Positions 6,858 through 15,929 of a DNA stretch of 64,000 nt are shown piece after piece. Position 1 is the first letter of the stretch, and every line of letters begins with the position of its first letter. The translations under genes were made by a program, and so were the position numbers. The DNA comes from Crocinitomix sp. (GTDB lineage: Bacteria; Bacteroidota; Bacteroidia; Flavobacteriales_D; Crocinitomicaceae), in assembly GCA_013138735.1 (NCBI GenBank), contig WTCE01000117.1, positions 1 through 64,000 of the forward strand, given 5' to 3'. The notes beneath the pieces are model-generated. The model was given only the letters and a program-made list of their open reading frames with translations. It did not search any database and was not told where the DNA came from.

Positions 6858-8387
6858 TTATTGATTAATTGGTATGGTTATATAAAATGTTGTTTCTTCA
6901 TTCTCTTCACTTTCAAATGTCAGTTTACCGTCAAGCATTTCCAAATATTTTTGCACGATATTGAGTCCTAAGCCAGTTCCTTTAATATTGGTCACATTTT
7001 TAGCTCTAAAAAAACGTGTAAAAAGCTGTCCTTGGTCTTGTTTTGGAATTCCAATCCCTTTATCGCGCACAAATATTTTTAAGCTATCATTTGATATTTC
7101 GGTGCGGTATAAAATGGGTTTGTTTTCACCTGAATATTTAATCGCGTTTGAAATTAAGTTGTACAGTATGTTCTTTATAATATTGGGGTCAGATGAAATA
7201 GTGAAATTTTCACCAATTAATTCTCGGGTAATTATTTGACCTGCTTTAGTTACGGTCCCCATTTCTTCAACCATATCTTTTGATACTTGTTCATAGTTAA
7301 AAGATAAGATTTTGACCGGTGTTATTTGTGTTTCTAACTTGTCGACAGAAAGAAAATCATTTAAAATTTCCGTTAAACCATGGACCGATTTTTTAATGCG
7401 ATCTGTATGTTTTCCTGTTTTATCATATAATTCTCTTTCAATATATTTATCGATTAGTGAAGTAGAGGATAAGATAGTACTTAAAGGCGTTCGAAATTCA
7501 TGCGAGGCCATAGATACAAAACGCGATTTCATTTCGTTTAAACGTTTCTCTTTTTCAAGTGCAGCATTTTGTTGAATGATAATTTGCTTTTGCTCTGTTA
7601 TATTTTTTTCTACGACTAGAATTCTGTCAATTTGATCAGAATCATACGACAATGGCACTGCATTGATTCTATATATTTGACCTTTAAATTCAATTTCAAA
7701 GTCTTGTGCTTCTCCTTTGAATACGGTTAATAAGGCGCGCTTAATTTTGGGTCGAATCTCTTCAGCAATTTTTTCAAGATAATTTGTCCCAATTAATTTT
7801 TCGCTTGTTATCCCGAGTTGAAAAAGTTCCTTTCCTTCAACAAAAATATAGTTCAAGTCACGATCAAAAACATTAATGGTACCATTCGGGAAATTTCTGG
7901 CAATTGCGCTATACAATTCTTGGCTTTCTCTCACCTCTATAGTTCGCAATTTCACTTTTTCCTCTAAATGCGAGTTTAATTCCTTGATTTCTTTTTGTTG
8001 CGCCACACGTTCGGATACATCTGTAATTAAAGCAGAAATAAAAACGGTTTCTTGCAGTTTAATGGGATTAAGGCTTATTTCAACATAAAAAGTGCTTCCA
8101 TCTTTGCGCAAGGCCTTTAAATTCATGCCGGCGCCCATTGAACGTTTTTTTGGAGATTGATGAAAATCAGTTCTGATGACTTTATGCTGTTTTCTCAAAT
8201 CAACAGGAATCAAATCCTCAACCTTCAAGCCAATTACATCCCCTTCTTCATAGCCAAATAGCTTGCAGGTCCTAGGGTTCGCCAATATGATCTCCCCAGA
8301 TTGATCCACAATAATAAACCCCTCTTCAATAGAGTCGAATAAAATCTTGTAAATTGGATCTGTTAAAAGTGGTTCTGAAACGTTCAA
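6858..8387 (-). CDS. PAS-PAS hybrid-type sensor histidine kinase (cytosolic)
   Basis: A 509-residue kinase with no transmembrane segment. PAS 1 spans about 10-125 (ILANPRTCKLFGYEEGDVIG). A coiled linker covers 130-155 and a second PAS about 157-270. HisKA carries His296 in MASHEFRTPLS. The HATPase domain has N-box LISNAIKYS, G1 DKGIGIP and G2 GTGLGLNIV. The start is TTG at 8387, because an in-frame TAA lies two codons upstream and the next Met is at residue 83. Cytosolic PAS kinases beside cbb3 genes often sense redox or oxygen. No haem or flavin residues can be assigned here. It is divergent to ccoI, with a Fnr-like repeat in between. Confidence 0.9.
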   Translation of the reverse strand: MNVSEPLLTDPIYKILFDSIEEGFIIVDQSGEIILANPRTCKLFGYEEGDVIGLKVEDLIPVDLRKQHKVIRTDFHQSPKKRSMGAGMNLKALRKDGSTFYVEISLNPIKLQETVFISALITDVSERVAQQKEIKELNSHLEEKVKLRTIEVRESQELYSAIARNFPNGTINVFDRDLNYIFVEGKELFQLGITSEKLIGTNYLEKIAEEIRPKIKRALLTVFKGEAQDFEIEFKGQIYRINAVPLSYDSDQIDRILVVEKNITEQKQIIIQQNAALEKEKRLNEMKSRFVSMASHEFRTPLSTILSSTSLIDKYIERELYDKTGKHTDRIKKSVHGLTEILNDFLSVDKLETQITPVKILSFNYEQVSKDMVEEMGTVTKAGQIITRELIGENFTISSDPNIIKNILYNLISNAIKYSGENKPILYRTEISNDSLKIFVRDKGIGIPKQDQGQLFTRFFRAKNVTNIKGTGLGLNIVQKYLEMLDGKLTFESEENEETTFYITIPINQ

Positions 8388-8401
8388 ATTTTAGTATTTA
8401 C

Positions 8402-8415
8402 CTGATTTATATCAG
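8402..8415. promoter_or_regulatory. Fnr-like operator CTGATTTATATCAG
   Basis: Perfect inverted repeat with the TGAT-N4-ATCA core in the 76-bp gap between the divergent kinase and ccoI genes. Its centre (8408.5) is 29.5 bp before the -7-like box at 8438, two helical turns closer than at ccoS. That would suit class II activation of ccoI. Confidence 0.6.
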
Positions 8416-8437
8416 CCTAAAAATAGAAAGAAAAATG

Positions 8438-8445
8438 GACATTTG
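8438..8445 (+). promoter_or_regulatory. -7-like box GACATTTG for ccoI
   Basis: Differs from TAnnTTTG only in the first base and lies 18 nt before the ccoI ATG. It resembles the ccoS box TACATTTG. Confidence 0.4.
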
Positions 8446-8463
8446 TGTCAGAAATAATAACGG

Positions 8464-10815
8464 ATGAGTACTTGTTTTCATTGTAATGATTCTTGCCAGG
8501 AAGAAATTGAGTTTGACGACCATGTTTTTTGCTGTGCTGGTTGCAAAATGGTATATGAAATATTAAATGGAAAAGAATTAAAAAAGTACTATTCAATTGA
8601 TGATAATCCAGGTGTTCGTCCGAATGGAAATGTGAAGGGCAAATACAACTATCTGGACATTGATGAATTCAAAGACAAACTCGTGTTTTTTGAAGAGGGA
8701 GATATTGCAAAAGTTAAATTTTTTCTCCCGCAAATTCATTGTAGTTCTTGTTTGTGGTTGCTTGAACGTTTACCCAAAATCCATGGCGGCGTCATTCAAA
8801 GTCAAGTTGATTTTGTAAAAAAAGAAGTAACAATTACCTATTCGAAAAGTGAAATAGGTTTACGCGCGTTGGCAGAACTTTGCGCAACAATTGGATATTC
8901 ACCCAAAATAACACTTGAAGATTATGGCGATAAGAAAGTTGATCGAACCAACAAGCGACTGATTATACTGATTGGATTAACAGGATTCTGTTTTGGTAAT
9001 ATAATGCTCATTAGTTTTCCTGAGTATCTCGGCTTGGGCGAATCTGATCGAAATTTCAGACAGTTATTTAGTATTTTGAATTTTGTTTTATCCATTCCTG
9101 TTTTAATTTTTGGAGCAAGAGATTATTTGGTCAGTGCATATAAAGCCGTGCGAATTAAAACCATCAATATAGATGTCCCCATTTCAATTGGTATTATAGC
9201 CCTTTATGCGCGCTCAGTCTATGAAATTGTTTCCCAAACTGGAGCAGGCTATATGGATTCTTTTGCAGGATTGATATTCTTCTTATTAATTGGTAAGTGG
9301 TTCCAACATCAAACATATGCCAGCATTAATTTTGAGCGTGACTATGAGTCCTATTTTCCAATTTCTGTTTCACGAAAGAAGCAAGACGAAGAAGAAATCA
9401 TAGCCCTAAAATCAGTACTAGTGGGAGATCGATTGGTGATTAGAAATAACGAACTAATTCCAACTGATTGTATTTTGATTAAAGGAAATGGGAATGTCGA
9501 TTACAGTTTCGTTTCAGGAGAATCTGCTATAATTCAAAAAAACACGGGAGATAAGTTATACGCAGGAGGACGGCAAGAAGGCACTAGTATTGAGGTGGAG
9601 GTAATCAAGGAAGTTCAAAACAGTTATTTGACGCAACTTTGGAATAATCCAATCTTTGATAAGGAAAAGGTAAGCATTTCACTATCAGACAAAATTAGTC
9701 GCTATTTCACATTTGTCATATTGGGCGTGGCATTGCTTGGGGGCATTGTTTGGTACTTCATAGATCCTGCTGAAAGCGTTTTTGTAGTAACCTCTGTTTT
9801 AATTGTGGCTTGCCCATGTGCAATTGCCCTTTCAGTTCCATTTACTTATGGAAACGGCATTCGAATTTTTGGTAGAAAAGGATTTTATTTAAGATCAACA
9901 AAAGTGATTGAACCAATGACAGAAATTACCGCTGTGGTATTTGATAAAACGGGAACAATTACTGAAAACAATGCCTTAGAAATTCATTGGCAAGGCAAGG
10001 AATTGGATGAAGCTAACAATGCGGCTATTTATAGTTTAGTATCGCATTCATCACATCCATTAAGTAGAAAAATTACCCAATTATTAAAAAATAGTTCCGA
10101 AAAGGATGTCGATAGTTTAAAAGAACGCCTGGGTGAAGGAATAAGCGGAACAATTGAAGGAGAAGAGTGGAAGGTAGGTAATGCTTTATTTGTTGGTGAG
10201 GCCACCGCAGATAATCAAACACGTGTTTACATCAGTTTAAAGGGAGAAGTTTTGGGATCTTTTGTGTTTTCTAATTCCTACAGGGAAGGAATTCAAGCGC
10301 TTTTCGCTAGTCTTTCTAAAACGAAGAATATTCATATTTTATCGGGTGATAATGACGCCGAATTGGAGGCCTTAAAGGCCATTTCTCCAGCGGGTACCAT
10401 TTTCAATTTTAATCAAACGCCTGAGGATAAATTAATTTATATTGCAGGACTTCAAGCTAGGGGCGAGCGTGTAATGATGCTCGGTGACGGGTTAAATGAT
10501 GCTGGGGCATTGCAGCAAAGCCAAGTAGGCATTTCAGTGGTAGATGACGTGTATGCCTTTAGTCCCGCATCTGATGGGATTTTATCTGGAAATAAATTGG
10601 CGGCGCTGGCAAAATATTTAAACTTTGCATCCTATAATAAAAGGGTAGTCAAATGGAGTTATGCTTTTTCGCTTTTATATAATATAATCGGAATGATTTT
10701 CGCCTTGTCAGGAAGTTTAACGCCCTTGGTTGCGGCAATTTTAATGCCTTTGAGCTCTATTAGTGTAGTTATTTTGGTAACGTTGTTAACTAATTTGAAG
10801 GGGAGAGGGCTCTGA
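8464..10815 (+). CDS. ccoI: P1B-type copper ATPase CcoI/FixI for cbb3 assembly
   Basis: A 783-residue inner-membrane copper exporter needed to metallate cbb3 oxidase. The N-terminus is the Cys-rich metal-binding domain typical of FixI (Cys4, Cys7, Cys23, Cys24, Cys27). An HMA domain follows with Cys93-x-x-Cys96. Transmembrane helices and the ion-binding C-P-C lie at 450-452, the phosphorylation site Asp494 in DKTGT, and the hinge is GDGLNDAGAL. The actuator motif reads SGES rather than TGES, a conservative change. It is physically apart from the ccoSNQPGH operon and divergent from the kinase. The shared intergenic region holds an Fnr-like box, so co-regulation with the oxidase is likely. Confidence 0.93.
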   Translation: MSTCFHCNDSCQEEIEFDDHVFCCAGCKMVYEILNGKELKKYYSIDDNPGVRPNGNVKGKYNYLDIDEFKDKLVFFEEGDIAKVKFFLPQIHCSSCLWLLERLPKIHGGVIQSQVDFVKKEVTITYSKSEIGLRALAELCATIGYSPKITLEDYGDKKVDRTNKRLIILIGLTGFCFGNIMLISFPEYLGLGESDRNFRQLFSILNFVLSIPVLIFGARDYLVSAYKAVRIKTINIDVPISIGIIALYARSVYEIVSQTGAGYMDSFAGLIFFLLIGKWFQHQTYASINFERDYESYFPISVSRKKQDEEEIIALKSVLVGDRLVIRNNELIPTDCILIKGNGNVDYSFVSGESAIIQKNTGDKLYAGGRQEGTSIEVEVIKEVQNSYLTQLWNNPIFDKEKVSISLSDKISRYFTFVILGVALLGGIVWYFIDPAESVFVVTSVLIVACPCAIALSVPFTYGNGIRIFGRKGFYLRSTKVIEPMTEITAVVFDKTGTITENNALEIHWQGKELDEANNAAIYSLVSHSSHPLSRKITQLLKNSSEKDVDSLKERLGEGISGTIEGEEWKVGNALFVGEATADNQTRVYISLKGEVLGSFVFSNSYREGIQALFASLSKTKNIHILSGDNDAELEALKAISPAGTIFNFNQTPEDKLIYIAGLQARGERVMMLGDGLNDAGALQQSQVGISVVDDVYAFSPASDGILSGNKLAALAKYLNFASYNKRVVKWSYAFSLLYNIIGMIFALSGSLTPLVAAILMPLSSISVVILVTLLTNLKGRGL

Positions 10816-11004
10816 TTTCAATTTTTCAATAGGGCAATGATCAATGTGCAATTTCCAATGTTTGAATGATTTAATGGAATAATAATTTACTGCGTAATTA
10901 TTTCAAACCGTATCGGCTGGATATTTCACGTTTAACTTCCTTAACTTAATGTTTCATAAAATGGGGCTGTAACGATTGGTTTTATTGTCGTTGTTTAACT
11001 ACCT

Positions 11005-11655
11005 ATGAAGATTTTAATACTTGTTTTTGTGCTGCTTTCTAGCAAAGCCTTTGCACAATATCCCTCAGGAGGGGGGAATTTCCCTGAATATAAGGCTGCT
11101 CAAATTAAATCGCTCACGAGGCAATATGTTTCTTTTTCAGATACTACCGAAAATGACACCACATTTAGGTATAAACAGGAGTTTGATGAAAATGGAAACA
11201 TGATTCAAGAAAACTTCAAATGTATTTACGATTCCAACTGTTATTACCGATATCATTATAACGAATATGGCTTTTTAACGGCAATTGATTCAATTGGTTT
11301 TTGGGGTTATGGTCGTGGTTATGGAAACGGGGACACAACATTTCAAACCGTAACGAAAGATTATCGATCAACCAAACACGGGCGGCAAGTGATGAAGGAG
11401 GTGAGAATCGATCATTATAGCAATCAGAAACATACTTCCTTTTTTGAATATAATAGCGAAGGAAAGGTGATTAAAGAAATTACTTATGGCGAAGTGTTCA
11501 AGGAAAAAAGGACTTATATATTCGTGACAAAATACACCTATAATTCAGGCGGGCTCATCATTTCACGGGCGAGTTATTCAGCATTGTCTACGGAAATAAT
11601 GACAGAGGAACATTTGGTGTTCAAAAATATTTATTCCTACGAGAAACACCCGTAA
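11005..11655 (+). CDS. secreted protein with RHS/YD-like repeats
   Basis: A 216-residue protein with a cleavable signal peptide (MKILILVFVLLSSKAFAQ). Its body contains loosely repeated units of the type 'Y-DENGNMIQE', 'YNEYGFLTAID' and 'YNSEGKVIKEI', which resemble the YD/RHS-like beta-strand repeats found in many Bacteroidota surface proteins. There is no T9SS tail, lipobox or transmembrane helix. It sits alone between ccoI and a repeat-rich spacer. The function is unknown. It is probably periplasmic or secreted. Confidence 0.7.
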   Translation: MKILILVFVLLSSKAFAQYPSGGGNFPEYKAAQIKSLTRQYVSFSDTTENDTTFRYKQEFDENGNMIQENFKCIYDSNCYYRYHYNEYGFLTAIDSIGFWGYGRGYGNGDTTFQTVTKDYRSTKHGRQVMKEVRIDHYSNQKHTSFFEYNSEGKVIKEITYGEVFKEKRTYIFVTKYTYNSGGLIISRASYSALSTEIMTEEHLVFKNIYSYEKHP

Positions 11656-12066
11656 TAAACTTCACACCAACTTGTCTAACGATTCCCAAATGCAATCTAA
11701 GAGTGAAGCGGTCTAAATACTAGCAACGCAGCGGTCTAAGTATTCTAAAGGATGTTAGATTTAGACGAAAAAAATAGAGCAAAGAGCAAAGAGCAAAGAG
11801 CAAAGAACCAGGAGATCAATAAGTCAAAACGCAATCTAATATCTAACAGTGATCCGTCAGCTGACGGAGAGCGATCTAAGTACTAACAGCGAAGCGGTCT
11901 AATTACTGGCTGTTAGAAATTGGCTGTTGGATTTTAGATGAGGATAGAAAAAAGAGCCAAGAACCAAGAGATCAATAAGTCAAAATGCAATCTAATACCT
12001 AACAATGATCCGTCAGCTGACGGAGAGCGATCTAGGTACTAACAGCGAAGCGGTCTAAATACTATT
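11656..12066. repeat. repeat-rich spacer: two ~113-bp near-identical units plus fragments
   Basis: No gene is visible. Two copies of one unit lie at about 11794-11906 and 11951-12063, each running from aagaacca through a CCGTCAGCTGACGG palindrome (11854-11867 and 12010-12023) to gcgaagcggtctaa-tact. Partial copies of the 'agcggtctaa.tact' end lie at 11706-11745. A related sequence appears on the other strand near 36834-36870. The units look like non-coding dispersed repeats. Confidence 0.85.
11776..11803. repeat. four tandem AGAGCAA heptamers
   Basis: Four exact 7-bp copies lie directly before the first repeat unit. The second unit begins with a single degenerate copy (AGAGCCAA), so copy number has changed between the units. 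Confidence 0.9.
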
Positions 12067-12753
12067 TCATGGACACACGATAAAGCTTTCGCCAAGCCTA
12101 GGCTCTGAAATCTCAGTTTGATAACTGGAAACGCCCCTATAAATCATGAAAAAACCTACTGCGCAAAAAGCAAAGGTGCGCAAAGGAACGGCTATTCGGC
12201 CAAATTTTTGTTTGAAGAAGTTTGATGCAAAAATCAAAGCACTCATGAACGGCATTGTACCCAATCCAAAGAAAACCATGAATAACATACTGTCAATAAT
12301 GTTGGGTTGTGCAATAGCTCCGAGTGCGGCAATATAAACCATTCCGCAAGGAATAAATCCGTTTAAAAATCCTATGTAGAAAGTATATTCTAGGCGGTTT
12401 TTATTCATGGCTTTTGCCATTTGGTTTTTAATGCGAACCAAAGGACTGAAGAACTGACTTCCTTTGCGTTCAATCCGATTTAAAATGGCGGGTAAAAAAG
12501 CTATTAGTGCCATTAATACGCCAACTGAAATGGTAATTATGGCCTGTACTTTAAACGAAGTGACAAAAACGGAAAGCAATCCAAATAGAAGCCCAATAAG
12601 TAGGTAAGCCAAGATTTTTCCACCGTGATAAAGTAAAATGGAATAAATTCTGTTTTTACCTTTAGAACCCGGAACCATTAAAGCAATTGGGCCGCACATT
12701 CCAATGCAATGCCAACTGCCGACTAAACCTAATATGAAAGCTGCAGCAATCAC
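12067..12753 (-). CDS. UreH/SafE-like (DsbD_2 type) membrane protein of the cbb3 operon
   Basis: A 228-residue polytopic membrane protein with about six transmembrane helices. The N-terminal motif G-S-W-H-C-I-G-M-C-G-P in the first helix defines this 'sulfite exporter TauE/SafE, UreH-like' family, which often closes cbb3 operons. It starts 1 bp after the ccoH stop and is the last gene of the operon. The conserved His-Cys-Met-Cys suggests handling of copper or thiols during oxidase assembly (inference). The family name should not be read as sulfite export here. Confidence 0.82.
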   Translation of the reverse strand: MIAAAFILGLVGSWHCIGMCGPIALMVPGSKGKNRIYSILLYHGGKILAYLLIGLLFGLLSVFVTSFKVQAIITISVGVLMALIAFLPAILNRIERKGSQFFSPLVRIKNQMAKAMNKNRLEYTFYIGFLNGFIPCGMVYIAALGAIAQPNIIDSMLFMVFFGLGTMPFMSALIFASNFFKQKFGRIAVPLRTFAFCAVGFFMIYRGVSSYQTEISEPRLGESFIVCP

Positions 12754-13188
12754 CTAGAACAGAATGCTGGATTCAAAAATGTAAATTTTTTCATTTAAAT
12801 CTTCCCACCGGATTGAAATGTCATAATAACCGTCAACAAAGTTGTTATAGTCCAAGGATTGTGTATTTCCTGCAGATAATTCAAGATTAAATGTTCGGTC
12901 GTATTTTTTTTGATCAGGTCGATAAAATACGATTGAACCTTCTTTTAATTGTTCCAAATCATTCGGGAATTTAAAAACGATTCCATCTACTTCTTTATCA
13001 ATTTGAATGTTTGTATTTAAAGCCAAATAATTTGCTTTTTCCGCTTTTGTCTGATCGTAGCTCAGTTCATTTTCATAATACTCATCACTAACTAAATCGG
13101 CATTTTTTGTAAAGGCAACATACACCATGGATCCAATAAACCCAATAAAAAGTATTAATGCAATCGTTATTCCTTTTCCCCAATTCAT
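12754..13188 (-). CDS. ccoH: FixH/CcoH cbb3 assembly protein
   Basis: A 144-residue protein with one N-terminal transmembrane helix (about 6-26) and a beta-rich periplasmic domain (…YDQTKAEKANYLALN…), the FixH layout. It lies between ccoG and the SafE-like gene with gaps of 10 and 0 bp. CcoH is needed for stable assembly of cbb3 oxidase. Sequence conservation in this family is low, so the call leans on topology, length and position. Confidence 0.85.
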   Translation of the reverse strand: MNWGKGITIALILFIGFIGSMVYVAFTKNADLVSDEYYENELSYDQTKAEKANYLALNTNIQIDKEVDGIVFKFPNDLEQLKEGSIVFYRPDQKKYDRTFNLELSAGNTQSLDYNNFVDGYYDISIRWEDLNEKIYIFESSILF

Positions 13189-13198
13189 AGACTATTTT

Positions 13199-14602
13199 TT
13201 AAAAACCAGGTCCTTTAAAATTGACCTCTTTATCTGTTAATAGTTCGTCGTCTCTAAACAGACCAACCACAACAGGTGTTTTTGGTCCAATTAAATCTTT
13301 CCGTCGCATTGTAATAACAATATTTAGCTCTAATTCGCTACTTTTTTCTAAAAGCAATTCTCCACCACCTGACTCAATTGTTGCATTTCCACTCGTAACT
13401 GCTAAGTCAATTTCATGGTCCAGATTCGTTTTATTCAAAATTTTTGCTTCGAAAATATTAACGATTGTACTATCATTCAATTTTGTATAGCTGGATCCTT
13501 TTAGGCTCAAAAGGTTTAATTGTATTTCAGATCTTGAAAATATCATCACCATGAGCAAACCAACAATAGCAAACATTAGTACAATATAAGCCTTGGCTCG
13601 AGTAGACAGTTTCCACTTTTTACCCGTTCTAATTCCTTCTTCCGAATCATAGCGAATTAGTCCTTTTTCTAACCCAACGCGATCCATCATACTGTCACAA
13701 GCGTCCATGCATAAGGTACAACTCACGCACTCTAATTGTGTACCGTTTCGAATATCAATTCCGGTTGGACAAACATTCACACATTGGTGACAATCAATAC
13801 AGTCACCTTTTTCAGCTTCTTCACGATCCTCCTTTTTTCTGAATGGTGCACGATTTTCTCCTCTTTTATCGTCATAAGCAACAACAATCGAGTTTTTATC
13901 CAATAATACCCCTTGCAGCCTTCCGTAAGGACAAACAGTTGTACAAACCTGCTCGCGAAACCAGGCAAATACAGCAAAGAAAACTGTGGTAAAACCAACT
14001 ATGGCCAATAATCCTCCAATATGGTTGGCAGGGTCATCAAAAATAATGGTCTGCAGTTTTTCAATACCAACTAAATAAGCCAAAAAGGTATTTGCAATTA
14101 AGAAAGATATAATCCAAAAGATGCCCCATTTTAAGCTTCGCTTGTAAATTTTATGCCTGTTCCAAGGCATTCTGTCTAGCTTCTTTTGTGCTGTCCAATC
14201 CCCGTCAACCCAGTATTCAACTCTGCGAAAAACCATCTCCATAAAGATCGTCTGTGGACAAACCCATCCGCAAAATAAACGACCGAAGACAACTGTGAAC
14301 ACAATGATGAGCACGATAAACGAAACTGCACCTAGCGCGAAAATAAACATATCTTGCGGCCAAAATATTTGACCAAAAATAACGAACTTCCCTTCCAAAA
14401 TATCAAAAAGTAAGAGTGGTTCTCCTCCAATTTTGATAAATGGTCCAGCGAATAGAAACAGCAATAAACTGTAGGCTACAACTGATCTACGGTTAAAGTA
14501 CTTACCGAATTGCTTTTTAGGATAAACCCAAAGGCGTTTTCCATCTTCATCTACTGTCGCGATCTTATCTCTAAAATCGTCAAACCTTCCATCTTGTGCC
14601 AT
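13199..14602 (-). CDS. ccoG: CcoG/FixG/RdxA-type iron-sulfur membrane protein
   Basis: A 467-residue polytopic protein. Cys motifs in the membrane domain (GWVCPQT and CTTVCPYGRLQG) resemble NapH/FixG. A bacterial ferredoxin pair (CIDCHQCVNVCP and CVSCTLCMDAC) lies at about 270-305. A last transmembrane helix and a C-terminal Ig-like FixG domain complete it. In characterised bacteria CcoG reduces Cu(II) for cbb3 assembly. It is in operon with ccoP (24 bp gap) and ccoH (10 bp). Confidence 0.92.
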   Translation of the reverse strand: MAQDGRFDDFRDKIATVDEDGKRLWVYPKKQFGKYFNRRSVVAYSLLLFLFAGPFIKIGGEPLLLFDILEGKFVIFGQIFWPQDMFIFALGAVSFIVLIIVFTVVFGRLFCGWVCPQTIFMEMVFRRVEYWVDGDWTAQKKLDRMPWNRHKIYKRSLKWGIFWIISFLIANTFLAYLVGIEKLQTIIFDDPANHIGGLLAIVGFTTVFFAVFAWFREQVCTTVCPYGRLQGVLLDKNSIVVAYDDKRGENRAPFRKKEDREEAEKGDCIDCHQCVNVCPTGIDIRNGTQLECVSCTLCMDACDSMMDRVGLEKGLIRYDSEEGIRTGKKWKLSTRAKAYIVLMFAIVGLLMVMIFSRSEIQLNLLSLKGSSYTKLNDSTIVNIFEAKILNKTNLDHEIDLAVTSGNATIESGGGELLLEKSSELELNIVITMRRKDLIGPKTPVVVGLFRDDELLTDKEVNFKGPGF

Positions 14603-14626
14603 GTTGATTTTCTATTCTTTATGCAC

Positions 14627-15742
14627 TTATTCAGCTAATTCGCCTTGCGGCTCCCTACCAGTCGGAGGCGCTATGTAATCCAGTTGAAATATATATGATA
14701 ATACTGCCTGAATTTCATTTGCTGGCATCTTAGTTTTCCATGCGGCCATTCCTTTTTCTGGAACTCCTTCTGAAATTGTTACGAAAACACTGCTAAGGTC
14801 ACCACCGTGTAGCCAATAGTCATCCGTTAAGTTAGGACCAGTTTTACCAGCACCTGCCGGTTCATGACAGGATGCGCAATTTTGATCGTAGAGTGCTCTA
14901 CCTTCAGAAATTGCACCAGCATCTGTTAATAATTCAACATTGTCAGCGGTTATTAATTCAGGATGCGCAGCTTTATATTCCGCTATTTCGCGTTCTCCAT
15001 CTGCCATTTGAGTCAGATATTCGGCTTCTTGTAGATCGCCAATTTCAAATACTTGATAGTAAAAAAAGTAACCAACGGCCCAAACAATTGTAATATAAAA
15101 TCCGTATTTCCACCATGGCGGTAATTCGTTATCTAATTCAGTAATGCCATCATAGTCATGGTCGAGTAGGATAGATCCTTCTTCCTCAATCGGGACAGAT
15201 TTTGTTAGCATTGATTTCCATCTTGCCTTCAAATTTTTCCATCTCTTCCATTTGAACATTCCTCTAAGTGGAATCATGTCAGAAATGGAACCTTTGACAA
15301 TTCCAGCTAAATAAAGGATGATCATTATTAAGACAATGTCTACAGTGATATACGCCCAAAAAATGCTATCAGGGAAGGGAACAAGACTAGTTGATCCTCC
15401 ACCTTCTTCTGCTGCCATTGCCCCAGTTGAAAAAGTCAAGGCAAATAAAGCTAAGAGCGCTTTTGTACCATTACTTTTCTTTCTTACTTGATCTTGTTTG
15501 TATTTCAAAATGTTCTTTGTTGAACTTGCCATACTCCATACAACAGCCAATAATAGCAATGTGAAGCCTGTCATGATTATAAAGAGCATGGTTGAACTTA
15601 GTCCCAATTGCACGTGTATAGGGGTGCTCTGAGCTGCTGAAATTGCTTCAACAATTGGTTCTTCTTGCGCCAACAATAAGTTACCTGTGAACAACGCCGC
15701 TAGGAACAACGTAGCTTTTGTTAATTTTTCTATACTATTCAT
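14627..15742 (-). CDS. ccoP: cbb3 oxidase subunit III (CcoP), single haem c
   Basis: A 371-residue membrane-anchored cytochrome c. An N-terminal signal/anchor and two further hydrophobic segments (about 48-72 and 125-150) precede the CcoP N-terminal domain, another helix near 225-245 and one cytochrome c domain. Only one haem-binding CxxCH is present (CASCH, near residue 290), with the axial Met probably in GMAAW. Classical proteobacterial CcoP has two. It donates electrons to CcoO/CcoN. It lies between ccoQ and ccoG. Confidence 0.9.
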   Translation of the reverse strand: MNSIEKLTKATLFLAALFTGNLLLAQEEPIVEAISAAQSTPIHVQLGLSSTMLFIIMTGFTLLLLAVVWSMASSTKNILKYKQDQVRKKSNGTKALLALFALTFSTGAMAAEEGGGSTSLVPFPDSIFWAYITVDIVLIMIILYLAGIVKGSISDMIPLRGMFKWKRWKNLKARWKSMLTKSVPIEEEGSILLDHDYDGITELDNELPPWWKYGFYITIVWAVGYFFYYQVFEIGDLQEAEYLTQMADGEREIAEYKAAHPELITADNVELLTDAGAISEGRALYDQNCASCHEPAGAGKTGPNLTDDYWLHGGDLSSVFVTISEGVPEKGMAAWKTKMPANEIQAVLSYIFQLDYIAPPTGREPQGELAE

Positions 15743-15761
15743 GTTCGTAATTTTTATTCTA

Positions 15762-15929
15762 TTAATCCTCTAATGGCATGTTCTTAATTTCTTCGCGCAC
15801 TTTTTTGTCAGAGCGCATTACATATATTCCTAACCCCACAAAAAAGGTGAAGAAGATGAGTAATGAGATGATGGGAAATATTTCGATTCCATCAATACTG
15901 GTTAAGTGTCCTTTTATATAGCTTAGCAT
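15762..15929 (-). CDS. ccoQ: CcoQ-like small membrane subunit
   Basis: A 55-residue reading frame. The ATG overlaps the ccoNO stop by one base (TAATG), and the stop lies 19 bp before ccoP. It has one transmembrane helix (FPIISLLIFFTFFVGLGIYVM, about residues 18-38) followed by a charged tail (RSDKKVREEIKNMPLED), the usual CcoQ layout and position. CcoQ stabilises the cbb3 complex. The assignment rests on topology and synteny because the family is short and variable. Confidence 0.85.
   Translation of the reverse strand: MLSYIKGHLTSIDGIEIFPIISLLIFFTFFVGLGIYVMRSDKKVREEIKNMPLED

Larger units (their letters stand above)
5901..7077 (-). repeat. 591-bp tandem duplication (receiver plus kinase tail)
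   Basis: The block [kinase 3' end + 3-nt gap + receiver] occurs twice: 7077-6858 with 6854-6488, and 6486-6267 with 6263-5901. Both units keep the same TAA-TTT-ATG junction between kinase stop and receiver start. The copies have diverged, so the event is not recent. Confidence 0.85.

Noticed and set aside
11776-12063. CRISPR array
   Set aside because: There are only two long units, no regular spacers of equal length and no cas genes. The heptamers are a simple tandem repeat.
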